Part shown: positions 46,279 to 59,182 of the stretch, piece by piece
Position numbering within the stretch: position 1 is the first letter of the stretch
Layout of the letters: each line of letters starts with the position of its first letter
Assembly: GCA_013423385.1 (NCBI GenBank)
Contig: BLZA01000016.1
Span: forward strand, 148,682-212,681
Length of the DNA stretch: 64,000 nucleotides
Reading direction: 5' to 3'
Source of the DNA: Naganishia liquefaciens
Taxonomy: Eukaryota; Basidiomycota; Tremellomycetes; Filobasidiales; Filobasidiaceae
Position numbers and translations under genes: made by a program
Notes under the pieces: generated by a model
The model's database searches: none
The model's input: the letters and a program-made list of their open reading frames with translations, nothing else
Told to the model about the DNA's origin: nothing

Positions 46279-49200
46279 GTTGGTTGTTGTGTGATTGCAC
46301 CGAACAGATGCCCCTTGCGAACGCAATAATGTCGTCAAGAAGACGGTGACCGCGTCGATTGCGTTTTCCTCGTTGTCCGCTAGTTTGCCCGCACAAAAAG
46401 AGGCGCGCAGGTCACGTGACAGGGCAGAAGGGGGACTCGGTCTCTTCGACCCCTGGCAGCCATGGAGGAGGCATCGGCCTTGACGGCTAGCAAGTCATGT
46501 CCGGTGGGAGGCATAACAGCAGACGTCTACAGAGAGGGAGCGCCAGCAGAGCGCCACAAGTAGGTCTTGAAGGACCTGAAATGCCGGCAAAGCGCTGCTC
46601 CGATCGTCTTGGATAATGCTGAAACTGCAAGTGAGAATTTGAAACCCTTTCTTGCCGATGGCTTTTACAGAGCATGAAGTAGGCTGTATTGATAAACCTA
46701 GAATGATAGGCAGAGCTCAGGTGGGTATACGTACCAATCGAGCGAGACCGGTTACAGCGCGTGACTCCTAGATGCGCCACGCCACCCTTTTTCGCCTTGT
46801 CGCCTGGGAGTAGTTCCGCAATCAGCCGCCGTCATACGTGACATCCCGTCAATGGGGGACTCTCTCAAAACGATGGCAACAGTGCATGGCGGCCGTCTCT
46901 GAGTCTCAGACTGCCCAAAATGCTTGCTAGACACCAGCCGGTAGCAAGTTGTCCCTCGTCTGCTTGCATTCCGAACCCTCAGGCGGTTCTCCTTCGAGGT
47001 TTCAACATGCTTGGGGTTCTACCACAAGGTAGTTATCTCTCGACTTTCTCGATCCGATCCGCGTGATGTCATGTATTGAATTGTCGACAACGAGTGTATC
47101 GTCCGTGCGCGAACGATGTGCTCGCAAATGTCACAGCTAGAGCCTCACGCGATCTTGAGTCTGTCTTTCACTGTTCACAGCCGCTAAGTCTCGAATGCCA
47201 TGAACCTGGTCCTGGACCACATTCTCGTTCAGCATTCGTACGGTGCTCTGACGAGCGCTTGTGCTTGACGAGCGTTTGTACGCTGATCCCTTGCTTCCTT
47301 GGTGCACTGACAACAGATACGCAACATCCTTCTTTTAATAACGGCGGCTTCCTTCCTGAGCCACTGATCATGCATACAGCGGCAACGGCAGAAGACCTTG
47401 TGGGACATGACCTGGTAAACAGGAGGCAATCCCGGCTGGATCCGAACTGAAGCTCGGGCGGCAAGCCGGTAACCAAAAAGATGCATCCTTGCCTAAGCTT
47501 ACAACGAGACGAAGGACTTGATCGCAGAGATTGGGGCTTCTTTTGTCGTGACTCGTGAGCTATAATCGTCCGCCCTGTTCAACCCAGCTGGGTCTTCCCG
47601 TGATCGTCCGGACAATCCTTTGAGCTCGGCGTCTGTGGGTCTACCCGTTCGATCATTGTCTGTCGCCCTAACGCGACTGGAGATATTAAAGCTCTACAGG
47701 CTGATCTCGCCTAGCGCTCGACACCACAATCGCTGAGATGGTCGCCAATCGAAGGAACCTGCCTTGGGGGCTGCAGATACGCCTTGTTGAGGGTATCCAT
47801 CGTGTCAGACTGACACCCTTGAGGCTTGCATGTAACTGGCAAAGAACTGGTCTCTGAAGACGATTTGACCAAGACTGGCATCTTGTCATAGACGTCCGAC
47901 GCGGTCTTCCTTCCTGCGCCGAGCTTACTTCGTGCGCCGAGCTTACTTTTTTTACAGTATGCTAGAATCATTCCAAAGCGATGAGGGTTTGGATGCTAAT
48001 TCGCTATATCAAATATTGCAGAGGATATGAACGGTGAAAACGTATTCCATCATCCTTTACAATCATGAGAATTTCAACAGGGCGCGGACGACTGCCATCG
48101 CGAAGTCCTACTTTTGCCGCAGGAGATCCACTTTGCCGCGATTTGGGGTTCCCGCAAGGGACCGAATCACACAATGGCGGGCCGGTTTGGCTACAGGGCA
48201 GCAGGAAATAGTTGGCGCATCGTCATTTGAGAGACTTTCGAGAGAAATCGTATGACTATGGTTTGGCCCCGTTGAAAGGGCACAGTCACAGAAAAGATTG
48301 TCACGTTGGGCAGCGTTTACGCAGCTTTCCCGCCACCAGATCTAGGCACACTGCCCCTGACTGATCCGTCAACTTTTCTGGGCAGACTGTGTATATAGAG
48401 GAAAGGAGGTGACAGCACTGGTTTGCCGAGGGGTACGGCAGATTGCCCTTGATTTCACGAGCCTTAGATGACTTGGCGTGAGACATTGCTTGGAGGGATT
48501 GACAGGGGGCCACTGATGAAACACATCGCTTTGTAAGCTCAGCTTCGTTGACGATCTGATAGCGCATTTGTCACCGATCAGCTTCTGCGGAAGAGTTTCC
48601 CTCCTTAAACAGATCTCTAGAATAGCTCAGGACCCCTGTTTTCCCTGATACGTGAACTAATAGCTCCTGAGCCTCGCTACCCGACTCGCTTCCTCTAGGT
48701 GTTCTCTCATGCTTCCAATTGTCTTCCTGTTCTCCCATCTGCCCATCCGCTATGCGAGATTAGAATTTCGCCGCTACAGCAGCTGCTACAGTGAAGTGAC
48801 TAACGGCATTCTCCGGAGGCTTCCGAGGCATCCGATCTGCGGAGCGGCGGCAAATATTCTCGGAATGTCGCGGATGCCCACGCGGCTTTTCTTTCATTCG
48901 CGCCCGGAAAAACCAGAAGCCTGCCAGAAGAGCTAATCAAGGAAGGTCCAGAAGCCCTCTCTCCTACCTTCTCCTCCAGCAGAGCACACAAAGCACTTGG
49001 CCCCGTCTCCGGCGCAAGCGGCCTGCTGCAGTGCTGCAGTGTTATTAAAAGGGCAGCGAGAGCCGAAGCGCAAGCAATCAGCTAAACAACCCATAAAATC
49101 AGCAGAGCTATGTAAGAATCTGGGAAAAGCTATAAGCAAGCGCTGCTGAGCATCGTGCTGAATGGAGCCTAAAATCGTCGATACAAGTGCTTCGTGGCAA

Positions 49201-51630
49201 ATGTAGCGCAGCGCGCTTGAAAGCGGATCGATTGGGGACAGTCCTTTTGAACCCTTCGGCGGTCAGCTCTGAAGAAACAGAGAGTCGAAGAGAGGTTACC
49301 GCAGAGGACGGCTGCGGAATGACGTGTGGCGTTCAGTTCAGGTAGCTGCTGAGCGCAGCATTAGACCGTACCGGCGATGACAAGCTCGGAATGAGCGACC
49401 TCCTAGCATCAGCGTATTGATAAGCATGTTCAGAGGACAAGTTTCTGCAATTGTACAGCTGATGAATGAGCTGTCAATGGAACAACGTCATCTCTCTGCA
49501 ATGAGGTTCTGCCGCTCTTCCAAGCTCAGTAAGTCGATACAGCAGAGTTATATTTTGGGCAACATTTTTTGTGCATGTATAACAACATATCTAATATCTA
49601 CAGTCACAGATGGAGGCAGGACTGAGTGCACCGGAGCCGTTAGCAACCGCGAACAGGCTTCAGGTGCTTCCTTCAGGTGCTTTGTGGCTTTTGCAAAAAG
49701 CCAGACAAGCTATAGTAGAGAAAGAGGTAGGCTAAATTGCACAGGCTGTACAAGACCTTTCGTTGTTGCCAGCAAGAAGAACGCAGTATTGCGGAATATC
49801 CTGCTGTGAAGCCGGCCGATGTCACTCGACTAGTCGTCCCTGCCTTGCGCGAGAGGAGGAATGCGTGACATGTTCATGATTTATGCGTTATAGCGCTATC
49901 TGAGAGCATGTTGAAGAAACCTATAGTTCGTCCTTGGAAGAGGCAATGACTTTGACCCGTGATTACACGCCGGGCCTTTGCAGTACGTGAGTGCATGAAT
50001 ACAGTAGCAGAACAACTACAAGAATGATTGTCGAAACCCGGAAGAGCCATTGATGAGATCTGAACTCGGCATGAATCGGCCCGCAATAGGTCAGGGCAGG
50101 TTCTGTTTGCAGTGGTCGCATGCAGCACAGAGAGCCTTGTGAAGTGGTGATGCAATTGAAAAGCGCTCTGGTTAGACCTGCGGGAAAGCGAAGGGCAAAG
50201 CTGAACGAGCGAGCTCGATAGCAAAATACCCGATTGCTTCATCGGAGTCAGATATTGGCTGTCTTGACTAATAAAGCTACTCGAGAAGCGTAGCGAGATA
50301 CTGTACGTTACTCCGAGCAATTACTCCCGCAAGGCTCGTTACGCTCCTTTGCAGAGGGTGCCGCGGGCTCCTCCAAAGCTCTGGGCTGATGGAGCTGGTA
50401 AATGCTCCATCTAGCTTTGCAGCTGCATACAGCCATATGGGCCTGAAGTGCCGCCTGGCGTTACGGGCAAGTCCAAATGTCATGGCGATGGGAGCCTCAA
50501 GCTGAGCCTTCATGAAGACTCCTACTGCTTCAAAATCTATCAACGTTTTTCTCAGCAGGCGCTGCCGCTGTGGATCTCATGGAGCGATGCTCGAAGAGCT
50601 CTTCGCAGCAAAGGTTTCGAGCTCAAAGAAATGGTGTCCGAATTGACAGGATCTTGAAATGGCCTACGGTTGCCGGGAAGATCTTCGCATAACGTAATGC
50701 CGTGTTCCGCAATCCTTCTTCCATAGCTTTGCGCCCTCGGGAAGAACTCTGGAAGACTACTGGAATGCGATATGGATAAATCCCTTAGCAAGTTGTAAGC
50801 GAGCCGCACAGCATCCTATAACGTAGCCTAGAGCAGTCACTGCAAATAGAGCTATCCGCCCTCGGCAAGGTCTTCTCTGTAAAATGGCCGCTGCAATGCC
50901 AACATCGCTCACATGCGGTGCGGCGACTGGGGCACATGCATAGCTAGGGGCACTTGCTTGTAGGACCGCATGAGGACACATCATCCGGTGGATCTCTGCC
51001 ACGCAATGCGGAAAGAAATGCCCAATTTCTCCCGGCAGCCAACAAAGACTACCCGGATGCGACATCCGCCCGAACAGACGCATCTTCACATTCTAACGTA
51101 TTCGTAATGACTTCCGGCGCTGTCTCTCGTAGCGGCAGCAAGCAAGAAGATACGCACCTTCGCCGAATGGGCGACTCGACCAAACCTCTGATTGATCCCT
51201 TAACCATCCTGCTAGCGCATTGGTTTGGAAGCCGGATCCCTCCCGCTGCTGCTAGAACTCATTCGCCAATGCTGTCACAATTAAAGAAGCCTGCCGCACA
51301 GAGGTCAATTTCAGAAGATTGGGCTGCTCGCCAATGGATTGAGCGTTGATGCGGTGCAGCGTCCCTGATCTTGATCGATCTCGCCATCTCCAAATCCGGA
51401 AGCGAGAGAAGGGAAGAAGATTACGATGAAAAACGAGGAGCATGCCGCCGCAGGATATAACTCGTCAGCGCATGGGTTGCGCAGCAGTTGTTGCACCCCT
51501 CTCTCATCCATTCTTCCCCTCTCCAAAGACTCCCTTCTGGCCGCACCATATCTCCTCCCCCATCGGTCCTTCCTCAAGCGACAGTCCTCACCTCCAATCA
51601 ACCATCAACCGATAGAAAGAAGCAACAACG
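46279..51630. other. Gene-poor subtelomeric stretch, about 5.3 kb
   Basis: The first about 150 bp are the eIF3l promoter. Beyond that, open frames are short, overlap on both strands and show no domain or splice-supported coding signal. I see no terminal repeats, reverse transcriptase or transposase motifs. It could be old, mutated repeats or non-coding RNA territory; a repeat-library search would decide. Confidence 0.45.
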
Positions 51631-52790
51631 ATGGTCCGACTTACTCAACAGCTCTTTACTCTCTTTGCCGCCCTGTCCGTCATCCTTATGGCTGCCGCCA
51701 ATCCGATCGCTACCACCACTACCCACGTGTCACCGAGGAGAGACACCTCAGGCGGCCTGATGACGCGAGGGCAGATCAAGAGTGGTACTCTTTGCGATTC
51801 GGTAGCGATTGTCATTCAAGCTGGCTACAAGAAATACGTGAGTGCTTACTTCGTCGCTGTCCTTTGTATGCAAGCTCACCTATTACATCAGACCATCCTC
51901 GACAACATCTGCATTTGCACTCAGGACGGTTATATCGTAGGTTTATCTTATTGAGAACTAAGTCCGCCTACTGATATCCCTCCTCGACAGACGGACGATT
52001 CGCTGCAGAACCTCAACGGGCAGATCCAAGCCGGCGGAATCCTTGGCAACCTTTTCAACTTCGTGATTCAGTTGATTGGTGGACATGCCAACTTCCAAAA
52101 GTCTTGTAAAGAGGCTGCAGAAGGGGCGGTGAGTCGAGCGACGTTCATATCGAATCGACTGCTGACGCGTCAGACAGGTCCGGAACAAGCATTCGACATG
52201 TCCTTACCCTGCCAACTCGTCTCCCGTCTGTAAAGGAGGCAACACTCTGCCCAACAGCAAATGCCACTTCAGTAAGCTTGCTCAGCCATCACGATGAAGG
52301 TCTGACTCACTTTGCCCTTTCCAGAATGCAAAAACGGCTACAAGCTCTGCGGCACGTCCTACTGCATCCCAAATCACTCTTCGTGTGTCTCTGGTATGCC
52401 GGGCCGACGATCCCTCGAGTTGCCCATTTCCGACAACACCCAAAATCTGTGCCCGCCCGGTCTCGAAGCGTGCTACACCAGCGACGTTTCCATGAAGTTC
52501 GGTCGACCAGTCGGCTGGGAATGTGTCGACACCAGCAGCGACGTAGAAAGCTGTGGTGGCTGTGAATGGCCGGTCGCCGGTCAAGCGCAGGGCCAGGACT
52601 GCTCCGACATGTCCGGTGTCAGTCGGGTATCGGTGAGTTTGGCCGGAAATGTCGAGTTCGAGCGGCGTCCTGACTTGATTCACAGTGCAACCGAGGACAG
52701 TGCCAGGCCGAGACTTGCATGCGTGGTTTCGAAAAGAATGGAACGGAATGCGTTGAATCGGCCAAGCGAAGCTTTTGGCAAGCCATATAG
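51631..52790 (+). CDS. CPL1-like secreted cysteine-rich protein, copy 2
   Basis: Same architecture and intron positions as copies 1 and 3. It has a signal peptide (LFTLFAALSVILMAAANPIA) and a propeptide with SPRRDTSGGLMTRG, where the usual KR before the mature start is replaced by TR, so the Kex2 site at this place is weakened. ICICTQDGYI, CPYPANSSPVCKGGN and CKNGYKLCGTSYC follow. The Cys-rich module is CPPGLEACYT, GWECVDTSSDVESCGGCEWP, CNRGQCQAETCMRGFEKNGT, ending KRSFWQAI. The hydrophobic middle segment has drifted (FNFVIQLIGGHANFQKSC) and gained a Cys. It is the most divergent of the three. Introns, about 45-60 nt, lie at roughly 51,838-51,890, 51,938-51,991, 52,130-52,178, 52,275-52,325 and 52,630-52,684. 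Confidence 0.83.
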
Positions 52791-55700
52791 GCGGGCCGGA
52801 TCCAGAAGCACGCACGCCTTTTATAGTCGCCCCTATATTTCCACATAATACTAATGGACAATACTTAGATGATCGGGTTTTAAATCTGGCTTATAGCTCT
52901 ATATGTAGATAAGACAGGCGTCAGCAACCGCCTTTACCCTCTTTATAAAATATACGTATAACCACTTACGAGTAGATATTCAGCCGTTTGCGTTGTTCAC
53001 CAACAATCGGTCTACTCTGGGACAGCGATCTCCATGGCAACCTGTACATCGTTGTTCTAAGGCGAACAGTCGCATAGGCTCTCTTGTAACAGGGAAGCCG
53101 GGATCCAGCAGGCGCTTTCGGTGTCCGGTATCATCGCATTGTGCAGAAAGGATACGAGACCTCAATGGACGACCGTCGATCAGTCTGGACAGGTATCGCG
53201 GAATTCATATGAGCCCATACTGGGCGTTTTGCTCGGAACCAAATTTGGGGATACGCAGGTTGCGGTTGGCAGTCATCTGCGACTTCACGGTATCCATTGC
53301 CGGATCGAGAGTTTTCCGGCACAAGCACAAGAGCGCCCTAGTCGTCCAATCCATCGAATACCTAACGGCGGCGATCTGAAAAGAATCCCTAACGGCGGCG
53401 ATCTGAAAGAAAAAACCCCACCTCCCACTGGATCCGAACGTCGTAGATCAAATCGAGTTTTTGGGTGCAAGTGTTCTCGAGCGGCATCGTGTGGTAGGAC
53501 AGGACGGTAACGCTGGCTCTGCTATAGCTTGTGCCTGACTGCGGAAATATCGAGCAACGTCCTCGAGGAGTCCAATGGTTCCAATTCAGGATGTTTTTAT
53601 GGAATCGCTTTGACCAAGGAATGCGAAAGACCACAAGTCTTAAAAGGAGACTGACTTGGGCGCAAAGTATCACCTAGTACCGGCGAGGCTGAAAACGAAT
53701 AACAAGCTTGTAACGCTCATCTGTCATTCCGGATAAGGCTGTGACGGAAGTAGAGCTCGTTGAAAGTGCTCGCTCGAAATCCGTGCTTGATATGCGAATG
53801 AAGCCGAGTGAGATCCTGCAGATCTGCTGGTATGAAACAGTTATCGTCGAAGGCTTGTTTCGGACTTGATTATGCACAGGTGACGCACCGCACCGCACTG
53901 TCGCCCATCGGTAATGCGATCATCGAGTAATACGATTCTGGGACATGTTCAAAGACAGAGGGACTGACAATCTTGACGCGTCGATGTTGTTCGTAAGTGA
54001 GTCATGCGCAGCCGTGTAGCGATGCGTTGAATTATCGAGGCTCATCCAACGAAGTCGAGATGGTGCGCTGTAGAATCCACTGTGCTAGTACGGGCGGTTC
54101 GCAACTGCATGTCGCGCGATTGAATGTATCCAGCAATCCCCGGGAAAAATCTGTTCTTGCGCGTTTCGAGGATGCACTCAACATCGTTCTTTGCGGGCAT
54201 GTTATTGTAATGACTTGCCAAGCTGAAGAAAGGCAAGGATGAGATCAGTCTCCGAGCGGTCGACGCGATCAACTTACTTGAAGGCCGCTCCTTTGGGCAA
54301 TCTCCTGGTCCAACCACGCGCCACGATCCCGAGCAGTGATTCATCGGACAGACTTGTCAGATTCTTGATCATGAGGTGCCGACGCATTGAACGGGCATCG
54401 TCGCATTGAACATAACAAAACACGACGGAAAGGCGAGGGGAGATGGCGGGCTCATGGCGAAACGCGTCTCAATGGGCGCGACACAATCGAGCCGATGTTC
54501 GGTCCGCCGCGCGTTTGGAGCCGGGGGCCGACGTGTTGCCGCGGCGAAGGGGGGAACGATAGCTGGAACGATATCTATCGTTGAGCTTGGTGAGATTGGA
54601 GTGTGGGTCGAGACAGCTGTGTCCAGACGTTTACGATGCGTGGAATCAGGGTGCGGATCCGCTCGAACTCTGCTCCGCAAAAAAGAGGTGCTCGTGCTTG
54701 GGGAGACTACGTAAGGGAAGCAGCAAGATTTGCCTCATCCACCAGACGGCAAGACAACCCAGGCGCAGAAGCATGTTCCTTGTTGTAACGATGTATAATG
54801 GGAGTCTGGAATCGTTAGAGTGCAACTCGATGACGCATGTATTCGAGAGCTCGTTGGCGAAATCGTGAGCTTGCGCTTACAGCCTCGTCCCTCTTCGCTT
54901 CTGGCAATCTCGGTTTTCCGCTCGATAACGCCTCGAAGAAGAGAGTGTATGATGTTATCGATAACTTCGGGGCATATCGTGGCTGACGATGTCACTTTGC
55001 TGGAATGTATCGGATAGTGACGTGATGAGATTGTATTTCGGGTGCTGACAGTGCATCGGATGTCACAGCTGATATCGCCTCCACCAGCGAACATGCACCG
55101 CCTCTGGAGCGGTCCTAGTAATATGACGATAGTTCCCTGGTTGGAAGATGGGTGCCAGGTCGTTTTGCTGCGTGGCAAACATCAAGGAATCAAGGTCTGA
55201 GGGCGCCCTGGATTACAGGATTACAGGTAGATTCCTAATGTCATCTCATTCACGAGCGAAGCAAGTCTGCTAATTAAGACACGCGTACACTGTGGTATCT
55301 ATAACCGCGAAGCGATGTCGGTAGGCGTCCTGGTCCCATACGAATCACAAGCGACTGAGCCGCGGGATTGTGGCTGCCGCATTAAGGTAAAAGTTGACGA
55401 TTGGTGGCTCGCATGTCGGTCGTTTCCCTTTCACATGAGTCCCTTATTACGAAAGTAGGGACGCTGCGTATCGATAGCCGGCACATACATTGACGCTTGG
55501 TGGCATTTACAAGCAGCAACGGCGACCGGGCTGCAATAGCCGTTCACCAAGGCACTGCAGCTAAGGTAAAGTGGACTCAGAAAGTGACGCGACGTACGGT
55601 ATCGCTAAGGGAAATGTCTGATCCGCGGATGCAAACCTGCTCGGTCGCGTTTCGAGGACTTTGAATCCGCGCTAATTGCAACTTTTATCCGATTCATGCG

Positions 55701-57376
55701 CTCAGATTTGCTGACTCGACTGTGCATCGGGATAAATGGAACAATGAATCAGCATAAATGAGCAAGGTCTCGGTGCCGCCATTCCAATGGTCTACGGTAA
55801 TTCCGGGCAGCTGTCCGAGCGTATGAAGACGCACACGAGCGTAGGATTTTGCTAAGAGTCTGACTGGGAGTTTAGGCATTCCACGAAGCAAATGATGGGA
55901 AAAAGTCACAGCAAGGGTCAGCAGCAATTTGGCGTTGGCAAGGGGGGAGTGTAAATGTGCTTGTAATAATCACTGACCCCGACACAGTCTTCCAAATTCA
56001 AAAGGAAAGATACGGAAGCTGCTACGGAGAAAAGCTGATAGCACATGGGCAAAAAATGCTGGCAAAAGTAGCTGGAGAAAGCTCGATGTGCGGTCCCACG
56101 CCCAAAGCGCGGATGTATGTGCTTGAATCAGTCTTGTAATCTTTAGGTGATTTGTACGTGACCGCACTCTGTGTAGTGAGTCAGGTTCGCATCGAGAGCT
56201 CTGATGTCCGTGACCTCGACGCAACAGGTTCCTCATAGCTGCCGTCGACCCTGACTTCCAATCAAGGACTCTCAGGGACTCTCAGAAATCCTGACGACGA
56301 CGTCTCCAGGGCGGATCGACTGCCTGCACGACGGGACAAGCGAGGGACCGAGCCCGGCAGAGTCCTGAAAGCTCGCGCGGCTGCCGGCCTAGTTCATCCG
56401 ATCGGCTCGGTTCGAACGCTGGCAAATTCCGCGCGTTCCTGCCGTAATGGATTATTCATCCGTAAAGCGAGACATTGGTGAGATTCACCCCTGATCGGTC
56501 GTCGACGACCCTATTTCACAGCGGTGGATTCGCCAGCTGTTGGGCCATGTTTGCAATCCCTAGGGCACCCAGGCTGCAGTTGATTGCATGCTGAGTAGGC
56601 ATTCTGGAAGCCATCCTCGAATCGCGGTGAGCTGTCGATCCGGCGGGATCTCTGTTTATCGCCCCTAAATCTCTGAGTTCAGGGTGCTGTTCGGTAAAGC
56701 TAGAACGTACCGGACCTTGGTATCGAATGAGCTCAGCCGCCATGCCGTATCTGAAGCGGCACTCTGATGGCAGGATGGCGGAAAGTACTGAGTGATCCAT
56801 CGTTGACAGGAGGCCAGGTATGTAATTCCTCGTACATGCTCAGTCAGCGTCGATAATCATAAACTTTCGTCTAGATGCCAAGGGTCTTGCCCTGGCTCAT
56901 CTACCGGCCTCGGTCGAATATGCGTCGAATTGAGCATGTCTTTCTGCCAGATCCGGCGAGGAATCTCTTTGAACGCTAAGGCATCTGCTATCATCGACTT
57001 CTCGCGGATCCGGATCATCGAGAATGGATTGGTCGCCTGCCCTGAGAAGGAAGTTTCACATATGGAAAAAACCTTTGGCCTCAAGGCATCCGAGGATGAA
57101 TCAGCGACAACGAGAGCGACATTGAAGTTTGTTTGGCTTGGCTCAACTTGCACCTGCGGAATCGGAATGTACAACTGAAAGAGGAAACGACAGCCGTCAG
57201 CGTATATAGGCAATTTGCTATGGAAACGATTGGCATATCGAGTCCGGAGCATTCGTTCGTCCGCCGTCGAGTTGCTCCTGCGTGGGTTTCACATTCTCTC
57301 CATCCTCGCCCCTCACTACCCAGCGCACGGACAACTATAGCCCACGGAGCCATAGCGACTCGCAAATAAACCAACG
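52791..57376. other. Gene-poor subtelomeric stretch, about 4.6 kb
   Basis: No supported gene. It contains a 27-bp-period direct repeat at 53,362-53,409. Open frames are short and overlapping on both strands. No mobile-element motif recognised. Confidence 0.45.
53362..53409. repeat. Two-copy tandem repeat, 27-bp period
   Basis: CTAACGGCGGCGATCTGAAA occurs twice, 27 bp apart, separated by AGAATCC. The copies are identical over the 20 bases, pointing to a recent duplication. Confidence 0.9.
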
Positions 57377-58549
57377 ATGCGACTCACAGGATACCTCTTC
57401 ACTCTGTTCGCGGCCTTGGCCCTCCTTCTCACCGTCTCGGCCGCACCACTTGAAGCCTCGGGAACGACCAATGTCTCGCCCCGAAGGGACACCTCGGGCG
57501 GCTTGATGAAGCGACAGGCGGTTGTCACGGGAACTGTGTGCGCAACGGTGCCTATCCGAGTAACGGTGGGCGTGGTGCAATACGTGAGTCGAGTTGGCAA
57601 TTTGTAGCCGCCAAGACTGAGATATCTCTTGCAGACTTTGATCAACGGAATTTGCCTGTGTACCCAAGCCGGCGTTTTGGTGTGTTCTCCCGCTGCTTCG
57701 TGGAAACCATTCGTCGCTGACGACAACCGATCAGACTCCTGATTCCCTTACACGACTCAACGCTCAGATCACCGCAGGCGGTGCCGTCGGTGGTGTTATC
57801 GCCACCGTTGCCAACCTGGTCGGCGGTCTCACCCAGCTCTTGAACCTTGCGCAAATCTCGGGTCAGAATGCTGTAAGTCTGCTCCTGTATGGCCTGATTA
57901 GGTTCGTACTGACGGGTTCTGTCACCAGGTTGCCTCGCAACCCGCTTCGTGTCCCTACCCTGCCAACTCGTCGCCACTCTGTACGGGCGGCAACACGCTT
58001 CCGGGCACGACCTGCAACTTCCGTACGTTTCCCTCATTTCAGGCCGATGATTCCGCTCACGCTCGAAAACCCTTTGTCCAGAATGCAATACCGGCTACAG
58101 GCTCTGCGGTACTTCCTTCTGCATTCTGAACACCGCCAACTGCGTTTCTGGCTTCCCCGGCCGACGATCTCAGCTTCCCGTTCCTAGCGTCGACAACGCG
58201 GCTTCGCTCTGCCCTGCTGGCCTCGAGGCATGCTACACGAGCGACATGTCCATGAGCTTGGGCAAGCCCGTCGGCTGGGAATGCGTCGACACGAGCAGCG
58301 ATGTGGAGAGCTGTGGAGGTTGTGAGTGGCCCGTATCCGGCAAGGGCCAGGGTGAGGACTGTTCGTCCTTGGACGGTGTCAACGAGGTTTCGGTGAGTGG
58401 TTTCTGGAAGATACTTGGATGTGGCGCTAACACTTCCATGCCAGTGCAACCGAGGCAAATGTGAGGCGTTGAGCTGCATGCGAGGATTTGTTCTCAACGG
58501 CACGGAGTGTGTAAAGGGATTGAAGCCCTTCTGGGCCGCCGTCGCATAG
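57377..58549 (+). CDS. CPL1-like secreted cysteine-rich protein, copy 3
   Basis: About 298 residues. Signal peptide (LFTLFAALALLLTVSAAPLE), propeptide with SPRRDTSGGLMKRQ (Kex2-type KR), VCATVPIRVTVGVVQY and GICLCTQAGVL. A hydrophobic segment follows (GGAVGGVIATVANLVGGLTQ), then CPYPANSSPLCTGGNTLPG. The CPL1-like module is CPAGLEACYT, GWECVDTSSDVESCGGCEWP, CNRGKCEALSCMRGFVLNGT, ending LKPFWAAVA. Introns lie at about 57,582-57,634, 57,680-57,731, 57,871-57,928, 58,022-58,080 and 58,393-58,444. The near-identity of key blocks with copy 1, which is inverted and 23 kb away, suggests more recent common origin or conversion between those two. Predicted secreted; target unknown. Confidence 0.85.
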
Positions 58550-59182
58550 AGTGTTCCGACTTCCACATGTGAACGTATGGACAATGGACCCGTTTTGATG
58601 ATTGAATAATTGGCCTTAGGCATATATTGAGCGTGATGTTGACCTGTATAGGTGATTCATTTCATGCGATCCAAATAAAATAGGATACTAGATGCGCGTG
58701 GTATTGAGCATGGCAAGCAGCAAAATAATGGGTAGAAGCATTCATACATGTAGTCGGCAGCTGCGCCGAGGAAGAGGCGACACAGGTCATCTCTTGCATC
58801 ACAGCGGGACACTTCATCGTCTAAAATGCACGTACAAAGGGAGACGGCGAGTTTGCGTAGCGAGAGACGCGTTCTTGACGGACTTTCGCACATCAAATGG
58901 CGCTCAACGCAAGGCTCGACCGCTCGGGTCCCTTGGGTTGGTGTTGGGTTGACGCTGGAATGATTCTTGCCTTCGACGCCGTACTCGATCTGAATGTCAC
59001 TCGCTCACAACCTAGGCCAGCAAAATGGATTTTAATGGTCCAACACGCGGCCGCCGTCATTTCCCGATCGCAGCCAAGGCGTTTCGTTTCGTTTCGTTTC
59101 GTTTCGTTTCGCCCCTGGGATTCCCTTTATTCGCATCGACGACAAGGCATCTCCTGGGAGAAATACGCAGGCAGGCATAGAT
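58550..59182. other. Intergenic region with promoter of the protease gene
   Basis: 630 bp between CPL1-like copy 3 and the protease. It includes the CGTTT microsatellite about 75-100 bp before the protease ATG. No gene recognised. Confidence 0.4.
59080..59111 (+). repeat. (CGTTT)n microsatellite, about 6 units
   Basis: A run of GTTTC units lies about 75-100 bp upstream of the protease ATG, in the probable promoter or 5' UTR. It is likely to vary in length between strains. Confidence 0.9.

Noticed and set aside
49400-49810. 130-codon open frame as a transposon remnant
   Set aside because: Cys pairs are present, but no reverse-transcriptase, integrase or transposase motif, and no flanking repeats.
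56401-56440. tRNA-like GGTTCGAACGC sequence
   Set aside because: No matching acceptor and anticodon arms could be built around it.
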